A DNA stretch of 35,688 bases, taken from Pirellulales bacterium (lineage in GTDB: Bacteria > Planctomycetota > Planctomycetia > Pirellulales > Thermoguttaceae). Positions within the stretch are counted from its first letter, which is position 1. Every line of letters begins with the position of its first letter. The stretch lies in NCBI GenBank assembly GCA_030605745.1, contig JAUWHT010000153.1, positions 1 to 35,688 on the forward strand, written 5' to 3'. The translations under genes were made by a program, and so were the position numbers. Below are positions 1-7,238 of the stretch, one piece after another. The notes under the pieces were generated by a model. It was not told the origin of the DNA. It saw only the letters and a list, made by a program, of their open reading frames with translations, and did no database searches.

Positions 1-144
1 GTAGTAAGCTGCATGGGTCGGCCTCCTTGCCTGCGGGAATGTTTTGTGACGGTTGAATCACATGCTATCCCAAATTGGCCTGGAGGCCGATACCATTTCA
101 GCTACATTTCGAGCCCGAAAATGTGCAAAACTTGAACTAACAGC
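1..144. other. Left flank without a supported gene
   Basis: This stretch lies downstream of the isomerase gene that ends at 145. I see no convincing coding frame, RNA gene or palindrome in it. A short open frame beginning near 53 runs antisense into the isomerase gene and has no protein-like character. Confidence 0.5.
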
Positions 145-987
145 CTACAAGATCTTTGCCTTCAGTTCATTGAGCAGGGCCATACCTTGGCCGATTTCCT
201 CTTTTTGCCGTGCGGGTTCTTGTGGGATTTCCCGCTCGATGGTCAGTGGGCCGTCGTAGCCGATTTCGTCCAGGGTACGCAGGAAGTTCTCCATTCCCAC
301 GTCGCCTTCGCCCAAGGGAACCTCGGCGCCCCACTGTTCGCCGGGTTTGGCCGCCCATTTCCCGTCCTTGCAGTGCACGCTGCGGACGAACTTGCCCACC
401 TTGCGCAGGGCCTCGATCGGCTCGCCCGATCCGTACAGGATCATGTTGGCCGGATCGAAGTTGATAAACAGGTTATCGCGGTCCACCTCGGCGATGAACC
501 TAAGCAGCGCGTCGGCCGACTCCTGGCCGGTCTCCAGGTGGAACCGCTGTCTGTTCGCCTTGCAGTGATCGGCGATGTCCCGGGTCACGGCCACGACCTC
601 GACGTAGAGCGGATCGGCCGGATCGTGGGGTATGAAACCCAAGTGTAACGCCGCTACATCGACGCCCAGCAGGCGGGCGAAATCGGCAATCTCTTTCATC
701 TCCCGGGTCCGAGCCGCCCGGGTCTCCGGCGGCACCAGTCCGACGGTCCGGGCAGTCGTGGGGATGTCGGCGTAGCTTTCGCCCTCGAAGCCCCCGAATA
801 CCGCGGTGATCGTGATTCCCAACTCCTTTAGCCGGGCCAGAAACTGCTCTGCCTGGTGGGGCGTTCGCGTCGCCTTCTGCGGAGCATGTAGGTGAATCGT
901 CGGCACACCCAATTCGTGTGCAATCTCCAGCTTGACACCCAAGCCGGCGTCAATACTGGCAAATACGCCAAGTGGCCATTTTTCCAT
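145..987 (-). CDS. Sugar phosphate isomerase/epimerase (xylose isomerase-like TIM barrel)
   Basis: A 280-residue protein of the AP endonuclease 2 / xylose isomerase-like TIM-barrel family, which isomerises or epimerises sugars, inositols or related ketoses with a divalent metal. Metal-ligand candidates lie at the usual strand ends: E152 (HLETGQE), D178 (NFDPAN), H205 (SVHCKDGKW) and E251 (TIERE). Length is normal for the family. The open frame continues 42 codons further upstream, but that part is a translation of the palindromic repeat at 1021-1128. The ATG at 987 has an AGGAG ribosome site 7 bases before it, so I place the start there. It lies downstream of a Tat-exported Gfo/Idh/MocA oxidoreductase on the same strand, a pairing common in planctomycete sugar catabolism. 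The exact substrate cannot be read from sequence. No signal peptide, so cytoplasmic. Confidence 0.88.
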   Translation of the reverse strand: MEKWPLGVFASIDAGLGVKLEIAHELGVPTIHLHAPQKATRTPHQAEQFLARLKELGITITAVFGGFEGESYADIPTTARTVGLVPPETRAARTREMKEIADFARLLGVDVAALHLGFIPHDPADPLYVEVVAVTRDIADHCKANRQRFHLETGQESADALLRFIAEVDRDNLFINFDPANMILYGSGEPIEALRKVGKFVRSVHCKDGKWAAKPGEQWGAEVPLGEGDVGMENFLRTLDEIGYDGPLTIEREIPQEPARQKEEIGQGMALLNELKAKIL

Positions 988-1020
988 GTGGTTCTCCTTG
1001 TCTTGGTTTTGAAGAGTACC

Positions 1021-1128
1021 GTTTAGCCGCCGGGCTTGCCCGGCGCGTTGCCTGGGGGACAATTCGCTCTTGGGGTGGCAGTTTAACTGCCACCCCATCA
1101 ACGCGCCGGGCAAGCCCGGCGGCTAAAC
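1021..1128. repeat. Family A palindromic element enclosing a family W palindrome
   Basis: Outer arms 1021-1049 and 1100-1128 are perfect inverted copies of GTTTAGCCGCCGGGCTTGCC continued by CGGCGCGTT. The interior differs from other family A copies and contains the separate palindrome at 1071-1097. It lies between two same-strand genes and is open in several frames, which inflates apparent gene starts. Confidence 0.92.
1071..1097. repeat. Family W palindrome (intergenic copy)
   Basis: TGGGGTGGCAGTT, one central T, then its exact complement. Near-identical elements occur twice inside the coding region of the DUF11-type protein at 34963-35001 and 35035-35073, so this is a dispersed element rather than a local terminator. 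Confidence 0.88.
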
Positions 1129-1170
1129 AAATTTTCTATCAGCCCTTTTACCAGATCAACCACCGACCGG

Positions 1171-2919
1171 TCAAGTACCGTACCGCTTCAGATCGGGCTT
1201 GACCCCTTCGGGTGTTTCGTCGCTTTCGGGGTCGAACCACTGCTTGTTGAACTCGATCCGCCGGCCCTCTCGGGCGGCCTTGTTCGTCGTTAGTGCAATC
1301 ACCGCATCGGCCAGGGCGACCTTGGGATGGCACCGCGGTAGGTTCTCCGGGGCCGGATTCCGGATGCACCAGGCCCAGTGTTCCTCCTCCTCGGTGTAGC
1401 CGCGGCTGACATCTTGTGTGGCCATTTTGCCGACCGCCACGGATGCCTCGTCGGGACTCTCTTGGGTGTCCAATGCGGGACCGTCCTTGCTCTTGGCAAC
1501 CTTGATGCTGCTGCCTCTGCCGGAAGTGCTGAAGAGCATCACTTCCTTTTCGCGTTCGAGGATCAGCGTGCCTTTGGTGCCGAACACCATCTCGCCGTAG
1601 CCGCCGAAACCGTTCCCATTGATCGAAGCGTATTGCACGCCGATCTTCTTGCGCCCGGCGACGGGGTCCTTGGGGTCGTAGCCGGGTGCGGGAAACTCGA
1701 TGATGCAGTAGACGTGGTCCTCGACGTCGCGATCCGGCGGGAACAGCGGCCGGTTGGCCGCGGCCGCCACACTGAGTGGAAGCTGCTTCTCCTTGCCCCC
1801 GTGCGACGCCGAGATGAAAATGCCGGCCGCGTCGAGTTGATGGCTTCCCAACTCGGCCATCAGGCCGCCACCGGTCCGATCCCACAGCCGCCAGCGGATC
1901 AACTCCTCGGCCGCCGGCCGATCGTAGATCACCTTGCCCTCAGCGTCCTTGTACTGCCTGTCCTTGTAGCCGAAGTCCTTGGCCGTACTCTTGAGCACCT
2001 CGTCGGCGATTTGGGCCTTCTTTTGGGCAACCTTTTTGGTCCAGGTCTCGATATCCTTGGGCGATTTGGCCCCGGCCAGCTTCCGCTCCCAGCTTTTCAA
2101 CTCGGCGGCCAGCTTTCCTGCCAGCGAGTCCTTCGGCTTGATCTTCTCTGGCATCGGCTGCTTCCAGCTATCCCGGTTCGGCAAATTGCCGCGGTGCCAC
2201 TGGGCCCGAACGTAGTGCAGATCGCCCAGCAGCCCTCGCCGGATCGTATCGACCGCATTGTCATAGAGGATGTTGTAGTGCCGCTGGTGTCCGGTGGCCA
2301 GGTGCAGGCCGGTTTGCTTGGCGACCCGGGCCATCTCCTTGCACTCGTGGACACTGTGGGCCATCAGCTTTTCGGTCAGCACGTGCAGGTCCGCCCGCAT
2401 GGCCGCGATGGCCGCCGCCGCGTGCAGGTGCAAAGGCAGGGCGATGATCACCGCTTCCAAGCCGTCGGACTTGGCATTTTCGAGCATCTCCTGGTAGGTG
2501 CCGTAGACCTTGACGTTCTTTCGGGCCTGGTGTTCGGTCTTCCAGCCGTACTTACTGATCAGCCCCGGGCGGACCTTCTCGGCGGTTGCGCTGTAGACGT
2601 CCCCGTGGAAAGCCCGATAGACGCTGTAAGGGCGAATGTCGGCGACTGCCTTGACCTGGATGAACTCGGGGGTGATCGCCCCGATCAAGACGCTGCCTTC
2701 GTCGCCAGTGCCGATCACTCCCACGCGGACCGGCTCGGCAACGGCTGCCTCGTAGCCGAAGTAGAAGGCGCCCAAACCGCCGCCGGAAACTACGCCCGCC
2801 GCGATCCCCGTTCTAAGAAACTCGCGCCGGCTGACACCTTTGGCGTCGGGCACGTCGCTGCCGATGGCGGCCTGGAAGTTCTCCTTGCCGATGGCTTTTT
2901 CTTCAGGAGTCAGATTCAT
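1171..2919 (-). CDS. Tat-exported Gfo/Idh/MocA family oxidoreductase
   Basis: A 582-residue NAD(P)-dependent dehydrogenase of the Gfo/Idh/MocA family. A twin-arginine signal (SRREFLRT, Arg31-Arg32) precedes a hydrophobic stretch to about residue 60, so it is probably exported folded. The Rossmann motif GVIGTGDEG is at 67-75. The family EKP motif appears as EKL (183-185): the lysine is kept, the proline lost. The GSHxxD-type motif is at about 358-363 (ELGSHQLDAAG). The protein is longer than the usual 350-450 residues, mainly through a lysine-rich, probably helical insertion at about 258-345. The ATG at 2919 has AGAGGA upstream; the longer frame up to 3021 is only repeat-derived. A repeat element separates it from the neighbours on both sides. 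It probably oxidises or rearranges a sugar or glycoside; the substrate is unknown. Confidence 0.88.
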   Translation of the reverse strand: MNLTPEEKAIGKENFQAAIGSDVPDAKGVSRREFLRTGIAAGVVSGGGLGAFYFGYEAAVAEPVRVGVIGTGDEGSVLIGAITPEFIQVKAVADIRPYSVYRAFHGDVYSATAEKVRPGLISKYGWKTEHQARKNVKVYGTYQEMLENAKSDGLEAVIIALPLHLHAAAAIAAMRADLHVLTEKLMAHSVHECKEMARVAKQTGLHLATGHQRHYNILYDNAVDTIRRGLLGDLHYVRAQWHRGNLPNRDSWKQPMPEKIKPKDSLAGKLAAELKSWERKLAGAKSPKDIETWTKKVAQKKAQIADEVLKSTAKDFGYKDRQYKDAEGKVIYDRPAAEELIRWRLWDRTGGGLMAELGSHQLDAAGIFISASHGGKEKQLPLSVAAAANRPLFPPDRDVEDHVYCIIEFPAPGYDPKDPVAGRKKIGVQYASINGNGFGGYGEMVFGTKGTLILEREKEVMLFSTSGRGSSIKVAKSKDGPALDTQESPDEASVAVGKMATQDVSRGYTEEEEHWAWCIRNPAPENLPRCHPKVALADAVIALTTNKAAREGRRIEFNKQWFDPESDETPEGVKPDLKRYGT

Positions 2920-2952
2920 CTTTGTCCTCTTCTGTTTTATGCTGTTAGTTCC

Positions 2953-3036
2953 GTTTAGCCGCCGGGCTTGCCCGGCGCGTTGGTGGGTATCAATGCGCTC
3001 GAGCGCAAACGCGCCGGGCAAGCCCGGCGGCTAAAC
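2953..3036. repeat. Family A palindromic element, standard 84-bp form
   Basis: Inverted arms GTTTAGCCGCCGGGCTTGCC plus CGGCGCGTT flank a core containing TATCAATGCGCTC and GAGCGCAAA. The same layout recurs at 9380-9459 and 19105-19188. The upstream DoxX-like gene reads into this element and stops in its core at 2990. Confidence 0.93.
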
Positions 3037-3964
3037 GAATTTGCTTCACGATATAATTCTCGACGAAATAATCCAATCCACCCCAGCGGCCCGCTGCGGT
3101 CACGGCAACCAGGAACAGGGCAACCATCTCGACGAAGTCCTTGTTGACCAGCAGGGCGTGTCCGGCCACTGGTGGGGCGGGCGGATAGATGGTCGGCCAG
3201 GCCGGCTGAGTGAGAACCACGAAGAACATGAACACTCCCCCACCCAGCGCCGCCGGCCGTGTGAATAACCCCAATATCAGGCACAAGCCGATCGCCGTCA
3301 GCCCGTAAGTGACCGCGAAGTTGATATAGTGGGCCATCGTCCAGGGCACCGGCAGCGGTCCCATTTCCTTCTGTTCGGCAGAGAGCACATTCCAGAGCGC
3401 CTGTTGGTAATCCTCGCCCATGGCATCCAGTTCGGTCAGCCAGACGCCGACCTCGCCGCGGAGCTTCTGCATCTCGTTCCAGGCACGCTTTTTATGGAAT
3501 GCCGCACCATTGTTGCCGGCCGCCTTCCGGGCCTCGAAGTGGTCCAAGGCCCCAAAGTAGGCGGCTATATCTTCCTGGTTCTCCAGTAGGTAATACCTGG
3601 CTGAATCCCTATAGCGTTGGCAGATTTTGTCGATCTCGTGCTTCTGCTCGTCGTTAAGCCTATATTTCCTTACGACCTTTTCTTTCAGATTGTTCCACGC
3701 GTCGACGTATTGCGAGCCCAGGATCACTTCGCCGCTGGCGAGTTTTTCGATTTTCAGCCGCTGGTGCCCGTCGACGTCGGGCAGCATCGCGTAGAAGATC
3801 CAAGCCGCCGGGCCCTTCGCCTGAAGCAGGAAACCTTCGGCCGAGAACTCCGGATGCGCGATCTTCCACACTCCCTCGTAGAGAAAGTGAAAACCCAGGC
3901 TCAGCCGCAGGATCACCATCATCACTATGGTAGCCACGCCGATTTGGAATTTTTTCTCAAACAC
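2990..3964 (-). CDS. DoxX-like membrane protein with large soluble insertion
   Basis: A 324-residue integral membrane protein. The first segment (about residues 8-30, with LRLSLGFHFLYEGVWKI) and the C-terminal hydrophobic segments (containing GLTAIGLCLILGLFTRPAALGG and VEMVALFLVAV) match DoxX-type proteins linked to quinone or thiol redox chemistry. A charged, mostly helical domain of about 140 residues is inserted between the first and later segments. This enlarged form is, to my knowledge, seen in planctomycete DoxX proteins. The start is GTG at 3964 with GGGAG about 11 bases upstream. The last 15 codons (RLAAGLARRVCARAH) are the translation of the family A repeat at 2953-3036, so the natural C-terminus has been replaced or extended. 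Lies upstream of the oxidoreductase on the same strand. Molecular function is inferred from fold only. Confidence 0.8.
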   Translation of the reverse strand: MFEKKFQIGVATIVMMVILRLSLGFHFLYEGVWKIAHPEFSAEGFLLQAKGPAAWIFYAMLPDVDGHQRLKIEKLASGEVILGSQYVDAWNNLKEKVVRKYRLNDEQKHEIDKICQRYRDSARYYLLENQEDIAAYFGALDHFEARKAAGNNGAAFHKKRAWNEMQKLRGEVGVWLTELDAMGEDYQQALWNVLSAEQKEMGPLPVPWTMAHYINFAVTYGLTAIGLCLILGLFTRPAALGGGVFMFFVVLTQPAWPTIYPPAPPVAGHALLVNKDFVEMVALFLVAVTAAGRWGGLDYFVENYIVKQIRLAAGLARRVCARAH

Positions 3965-4020
3965 CGTCGCATATCTCCCATAGTATATTCTAGTCGCTTG
4001 TTACCTTTTCAACTACTACT

Positions 4021-4080
4021 AATAGCCGGGACGCAACGCGTCGCGGGCTGGCTTCCGCGACGCGTTGCGTCCCGGCTATT
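4021..4080. repeat. Family C palindrome
   Basis: Perfect 26-base arms at 4021-4046 and 4055-4080, beginning AATAGCCGGGACGCAACGCG, with an 8-base loop. Diverged relatives are at 14627-14686 and 15492-15554. It lies between divergently transcribed genes, so it is not in a terminator position. Confidence 0.9.
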
Positions 4081-4216
4081 ATCAAACGATCAATCCAACA
4101 TTGACAGGGCACTGGTGGTCCGTCAATATCACCGACAAACGATTCTTGCCTTGAATCTGTCACCCCGCCGCAGAGGGGAGTGGCCGCCGAGTCCCAAGTT
4201 GGTCACAATCATCCGC

Positions 4217-5200
4217 ATGAAAATCGTCCTCTGCTATCCGGTCCAGAAACGCCACTGCCGGCAGATCGCCGCCGCCGTGCCCGGGGCCGAACTGGTCGAT
4301 GCCGGGCAGGAACGAATTGCCGAGGAACTCCTCGGCGCCGACATCTTCTGCGGCCACGCCAAGGTGCCGGTCGATTGGCCGGGGGTTGTCCGGCGAGGGC
4401 GACTCAAATGGATCCAGTCATCGGCGGCTGGGATGGACCATTGCCTGGTCCCGGCGGTGATCGACTCTCAGATCGTGGTGACCAGCGCCTCGGGCGTGCT
4501 GGCCGACCAGGTGGCCGAGCACACGATTGCGCTGGTGACTGGGTGGTGCCGGAGTCTGCCGACGTTTTTTCGCGCGCAGCAGAAGAAGGAGTTCATCCGC
4601 CGGCCTACCCGCGACTTGACCCGCAGCACGGTCGGCATTGTCGGCTTCGGCGGGGTAGGGCGGCGGCTGGCGGAGTTGCTCAGCGGCTTTCATGCCCGAA
4701 TCCTGGCCACCGACATGTTCCCGGTCGAGAAGCCCGACTACGTCGAAGCCCTCTGGCCGGCCGATCGACTGGACGACCTGTTGCCACTGGTCGATATCCT
4801 GGTCCTGTCGCTGCCGCTTAACGAAATGACCCGCGGGATGATCGATGCTGCGGCGCTGGCAAAGATGAAGCCCGACGGACTGTTGGTCAACGTTGCACGC
4901 GGGCCGCTGGTGGTCGAAGCCGATCTGGTTGCGGCGCTCCGGAGCAGGCAGCTAGCCGGCGCCGTGATGGACGTGACCGCCCCGGAACCTCTGCCGCCGA
5001 GCAGCCTGCTCTGGGAGTTGCCCGGCGTGATCATCACGCCTCACGTGGCCGGCCAGAGCGCCCGGCGGATTGACAACATGACGGAGCTATTTTGTCGCAA
5101 CCTGCGGCGTTGGCAGGCAGGCGAGCCGTTAATCAATTACCTGGCCGACAAGCGACTCGGTTTTCCGATCCGCGGCGCCGGAACCCCGATCTGGGGATAG
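4217..5200 (+). CDS. D-2-hydroxyacid dehydrogenase (NAD-dependent)
   Basis: A 327-residue dehydrogenase that interconverts 2-hydroxy and 2-oxo acids with NAD(P). The Rossmann glycine motif GFGGVG is at 143-148. The catalytic triad of the family is visible: R228 (NVARGP), E257 (VTAPEPLP) and H276 (ITPHVAG). The APEPLPPSSLLW segment resembles glyoxylate/hydroxypyruvate reductases more than phosphoglycerate dehydrogenase, and no C-terminal ACT domain is present. The ATG at 4217 is chosen because similarity to the family begins there; no clear Shine-Dalgarno is seen, and the frame is open far upstream through non-coding sequence. It is followed at once by the nested palindrome at 5204-5350. Probably cytoplasmic. 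Substrate not determinable. Confidence 0.87.
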   Translation: MKIVLCYPVQKRHCRQIAAAVPGAELVDAGQERIAEELLGADIFCGHAKVPVDWPGVVRRGRLKWIQSSAAGMDHCLVPAVIDSQIVVTSASGVLADQVAEHTIALVTGWCRSLPTFFRAQQKKEFIRRPTRDLTRSTVGIVGFGGVGRRLAELLSGFHARILATDMFPVEKPDYVEALWPADRLDDLLPLVDILVLSLPLNEMTRGMIDAAALAKMKPDGLLVNVARGPLVVEADLVAALRSRQLAGAVMDVTAPEPLPPSSLLWELPGVIITPHVAGQSARRIDNMTELFCRNLRRWQAGEPLINYLADKRLGFPIRGAGTPIWG

Positions 5201-5203
5201 GCC

Positions 5204-5350
5204 GTTTAGCCGCCGGGCTTGCCCCAATACCGTTGAATTAAGGGCAGAATTGGCAGCAACACAGTGGCACCGGCGTCTCGCCGGTGCCACTGTGTTTCCC
5301 TTAATATTACCACTAATTCAACGGTATTGGGGCAAGCCCGGCGGCTAAAC
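5204..5350. repeat. Nested palindromic element (family A arms with a foreign core)
   Basis: Outer perfect 37-base arms at 5204-5240 and 5314-5350. Their first 21 bases are the family A arm. At exactly that point the usual CGGCGCGTT continuation is replaced by AATACCGTTGAATTA on one side and its complement on the other. A second palindrome (5258-5296) sits inside. The whole follows the hydroxyacid dehydrogenase stop by 3 bases. Confidence 0.93.
5258..5296. repeat. Inner palindrome of the nested element
   Basis: Arms of 18 bases, AACACAGTGGCACCGGCG and its exact complement, with a 3-base loop (5276-5278). No other copy was seen in the window. Confidence 0.9.
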
Positions 5351-5456
5351 AAACCTCGGAAAATATCGATATCGGTCTGGACGGACAGGGCCGCCGGCGG
5401 GTAAGATACACGTGGTATCATCCCATACCTATACATACCGAAAATGAGGCTAACAA

Positions 5457-6578
5457 ATGTCCACTACGACATTTTTGGAAGGTAGTGCCACCCGAACGTG
5501 GGGAGGCCATCTAACCGCCCGCTGTCCGGATGAACTGCTCGAACGCTACCGGACGATCCTCGAAGACCAGCGACTGAGCTGGACCGAGCACCACCGGCTG
5601 ATCCGCTTGTTGGGCTCGGGGGGGCAGGGGGTTGTTTATCTGAGCGAGCGGCGTGGCACCGACGAGTTTACCTTGCCGGTGGCCATTAAGGTCTTTTCGC
5701 CCGCACGCTACGAAAACGAGCGGGCCTACGACGAGGCCATGGGCCGGATGGCCCAGGTCGCCGCCCACGTGGCACAAATCCAGCAGGATAACCTGCTGGA
5801 CGTCCACAACTGGGTCGACCGCAACCGCATCCGACTGATGGAGATGGAATGGGTCGACGGCTTCGATTTGTCCCGATTGCTCACGCGAAAAATGCTCGAG
5901 ATGGTTCACCATCGCGTGAGCAATCGGCGCTGGAAGTACATCAACCAAGTGATCGTGACCGCCGGTCCGATGCAGCCGCGGGTGAAGCCGGGGATTGCGA
6001 TCGCGATCGTCCGCGATTGCCTGGCCGCGCTGGCGGCGCTGCATCGCGACGGGATCGTCCACGGCGATCTGAAGCCGTCGAACATCATGCTCAAACGGAC
6101 CGGCAATGCGAAGATCGTCGACCTCGGCTCGGCCTTCGAGTTGGACCACACCCCCGCGCAGCGAACCTGTACGCCGACCTACGCCGCGCCGGAAGTGCTC
6201 GAAGGCGGCGAGAGTTCGCCGCGGAGCGACCTGGCCAGCCTGGGATATGTGCTAATCGAGATGCTCTCGGGCTCGCCGGCGTTTGCCGGGCTGACCAGCT
6301 TTCGTGACTTGCTGGAGGCCAAGCGGTTCCTGGCCCAGCGGCTGCCGCGGATACTGCCCGACGAGGTCGTCTGCAACGAGCTGCTAATGAGCTTCTGCCG
6401 CGGCCTGGTCGCGCCCGATCCGATGCGCCGCTTCCCCAGCGCCGAAGCGGCCGACCTGGTCAAAGAAGGCGCCGCCAGCTTCCACCGCCAACTAATCAAG
6501 AGCGATCTGGCTAGCGAGTACGAAAACGAAATCCGGCTGTGGCTGGCAGAGTTGAAAGAGTTGGAAGAGCTGGATTAG
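5457..6578 (+). CDS. Soluble serine/threonine protein kinase
   Basis: A 373-residue Hanks-type kinase. Visible subdomains are the glycine-rich loop GSGGQGVVY (53-61), the ATP-binding lysine in VAIK (K78), the catalytic loop HGDLKPSN (202-209, D204 and N209), a DFG motif changed to DLG (222-224), the APE motif (244-246) and the SDxxSLG helix (257-263). HRD is HGD, so this belongs to the non-RD group, whose members need not be activated by loop phosphorylation. A segment of about 35 residues lies between the hinge and the catalytic loop. No transmembrane segment or sensor domain follows, unlike many planctomycete kinases. The ATG at 5457 has GAGG 8 bases upstream. The TAG stop lies inside the short repeat at 6575-6592. 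Target proteins are unknown. Confidence 0.9.
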   Translation: MSTTTFLEGSATRTWGGHLTARCPDELLERYRTILEDQRLSWTEHHRLIRLLGSGGQGVVYLSERRGTDEFTLPVAIKVFSPARYENERAYDEAMGRMAQVAAHVAQIQQDNLLDVHNWVDRNRIRLMEMEWVDGFDLSRLLTRKMLEMVHHRVSNRRWKYINQVIVTAGPMQPRVKPGIAIAIVRDCLAALAALHRDGIVHGDLKPSNIMLKRTGNAKIVDLGSAFELDHTPAQRTCTPTYAAPEVLEGGESSPRSDLASLGYVLIEMLSGSPAFAGLTSFRDLLEAKRFLAQRLPRILPDEVVCNELLMSFCRGLVAPDPMRRFPSAEAADLVKEGAASFHRQLIKSDLASEYENEIRLWLAELKELEELD

Positions 6579-6592
6579 TACTACAACGCTAA
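6575..6592 (+). repeat. Family T motif at the kinase stop codon
   Basis: TTAGTACTACAACGCTAA, whose TAG is the kinase stop. It can form a short TTAG/CTAA stem. A copy with one base change lies 11 bases after the pstB stop (19071-19088), and diverged copies in both orientations flank the element at 9380-9459. Confidence 0.7.
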
Positions 6593-6676
6593 CTCAACCT
6601 CAACGAACACACCACGGAGTGAAGTGGTTCAAGAGAGGCCCCCTTGTGCATTCAGATTTCGCGGCTAGACTCTGGG

Positions 6677-6740
6677 TTTCCCCGCGCGGGAAAGCAACTG
6701 TAGCCGGTCAGCGATGAGAGTCGGAAGCGGGGCTTCCGAC
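6677..6740. repeat. Two short hairpins upstream of the thioredoxin-like gene
   Basis: First hairpin 6677-6693 (TTTCCC, CGCGC, GGGAAA). Second 6720-6740 (GTCGGAAGC, GGG, GCTTCCGAC). No T-run follows either, so neither is a clear intrinsic terminator. They lie in the 229-base gap between the kinase and the next gene. Confidence 0.6.
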
Positions 6741-6807
6741 GTTTTCCCAGCCGATTTTCCCGCCAAACAACCCTCCCGCCCCCCATAAGTGCAGTAAGGA
6801 GATTTCT

Positions 6808-7236
6808 GTGCCCAGCCTGACTCTCGCTACCCTTGTGCAAGTGTCGATCTTCGCCGCCAATGCCGACACCTACGCCGCGGCCCACCACATGGCCACCGAA
6901 ACAGGCAAGCCGATGGTGGTGATGATAGGCACCGAGTGGTGCAAGCCGTACCAGAAGATGGAGAGAACCGTTCTGCCGCAGCTTCGCAAGCACGGGCTGC
7001 TGAAGAAGGTCGCGTTCGCCGTCGTCAACCCGGATCGCGAGCGGGCCCTGGTAAAGAAACTCACCGGCGGCGGCCCGATCCCTCAGTTGCTCATGTTCCG
7101 CAAGACACCAAAGGGCTGGAAACGCAGAAAGCTCGTCGGCGGCCAGAGTATCCACACGGTCGAGAAGTTTATCAACCAGGGAATTGCCCTGGATGACACG
7201 AGCAGGAAGACCGCACCTGGCAAGCCCGGCGGCTAA
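6808..7236 (+). CDS. Thioredoxin-like protein lacking the second active-site cysteine
   Basis: A 142-residue protein with a thioredoxin-fold core. KPMVVMIGTEWCKPYQKME (34-52) is the beta-strand and active-site helix, and GGGPIPQLLMF is the cis-proline region. The CxxC motif is reduced to CxxY (C45, Y48), so classical dithiol exchange is not possible; a monothiol or chaperone-like role is an inference. The start is GTG at 6808 with AAGGAG 6 bases upstream. The N-terminus is mildly hydrophobic but not a clear signal peptide. The last codons (PGKPGG and stop) come from a single family A arm, so the repeat provides the C-terminus and TAA. It converges on the sigma54 activator, with 2 bases between the stop codons. 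Confidence 0.75.
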   Translation: MPSLTLATLVQVSIFAANADTYAAAHHMATETGKPMVVMIGTEWCKPYQKMERTVLPQLRKHGLLKKVAFAVVNPDRERALVKKLTGGGPIPQLLMFRKTPKGWKRRKLVGGQSIHTVEKFINQGIALDDTSRKTAPGKPGG

Positions 7237-7238
7237 AC
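7219..7238. repeat. Single family A arm between convergent genes
   Basis: GGCAAGCCCGGCGGCTAAAC, the right-hand arm only. It contains the TAA of the thioredoxin-like gene and ends one base before the stop codon of the oppositely oriented activator gene. Confidence 0.85.

Noticed and set aside
1378-2958. Long plus-strand open frame of 526 codons
   Set aside because: It lies exactly opposite the oxidoreductase gene, has no domain-like motifs and no ribosome site. In GC-rich genes such antisense frames stay open by codon bias.
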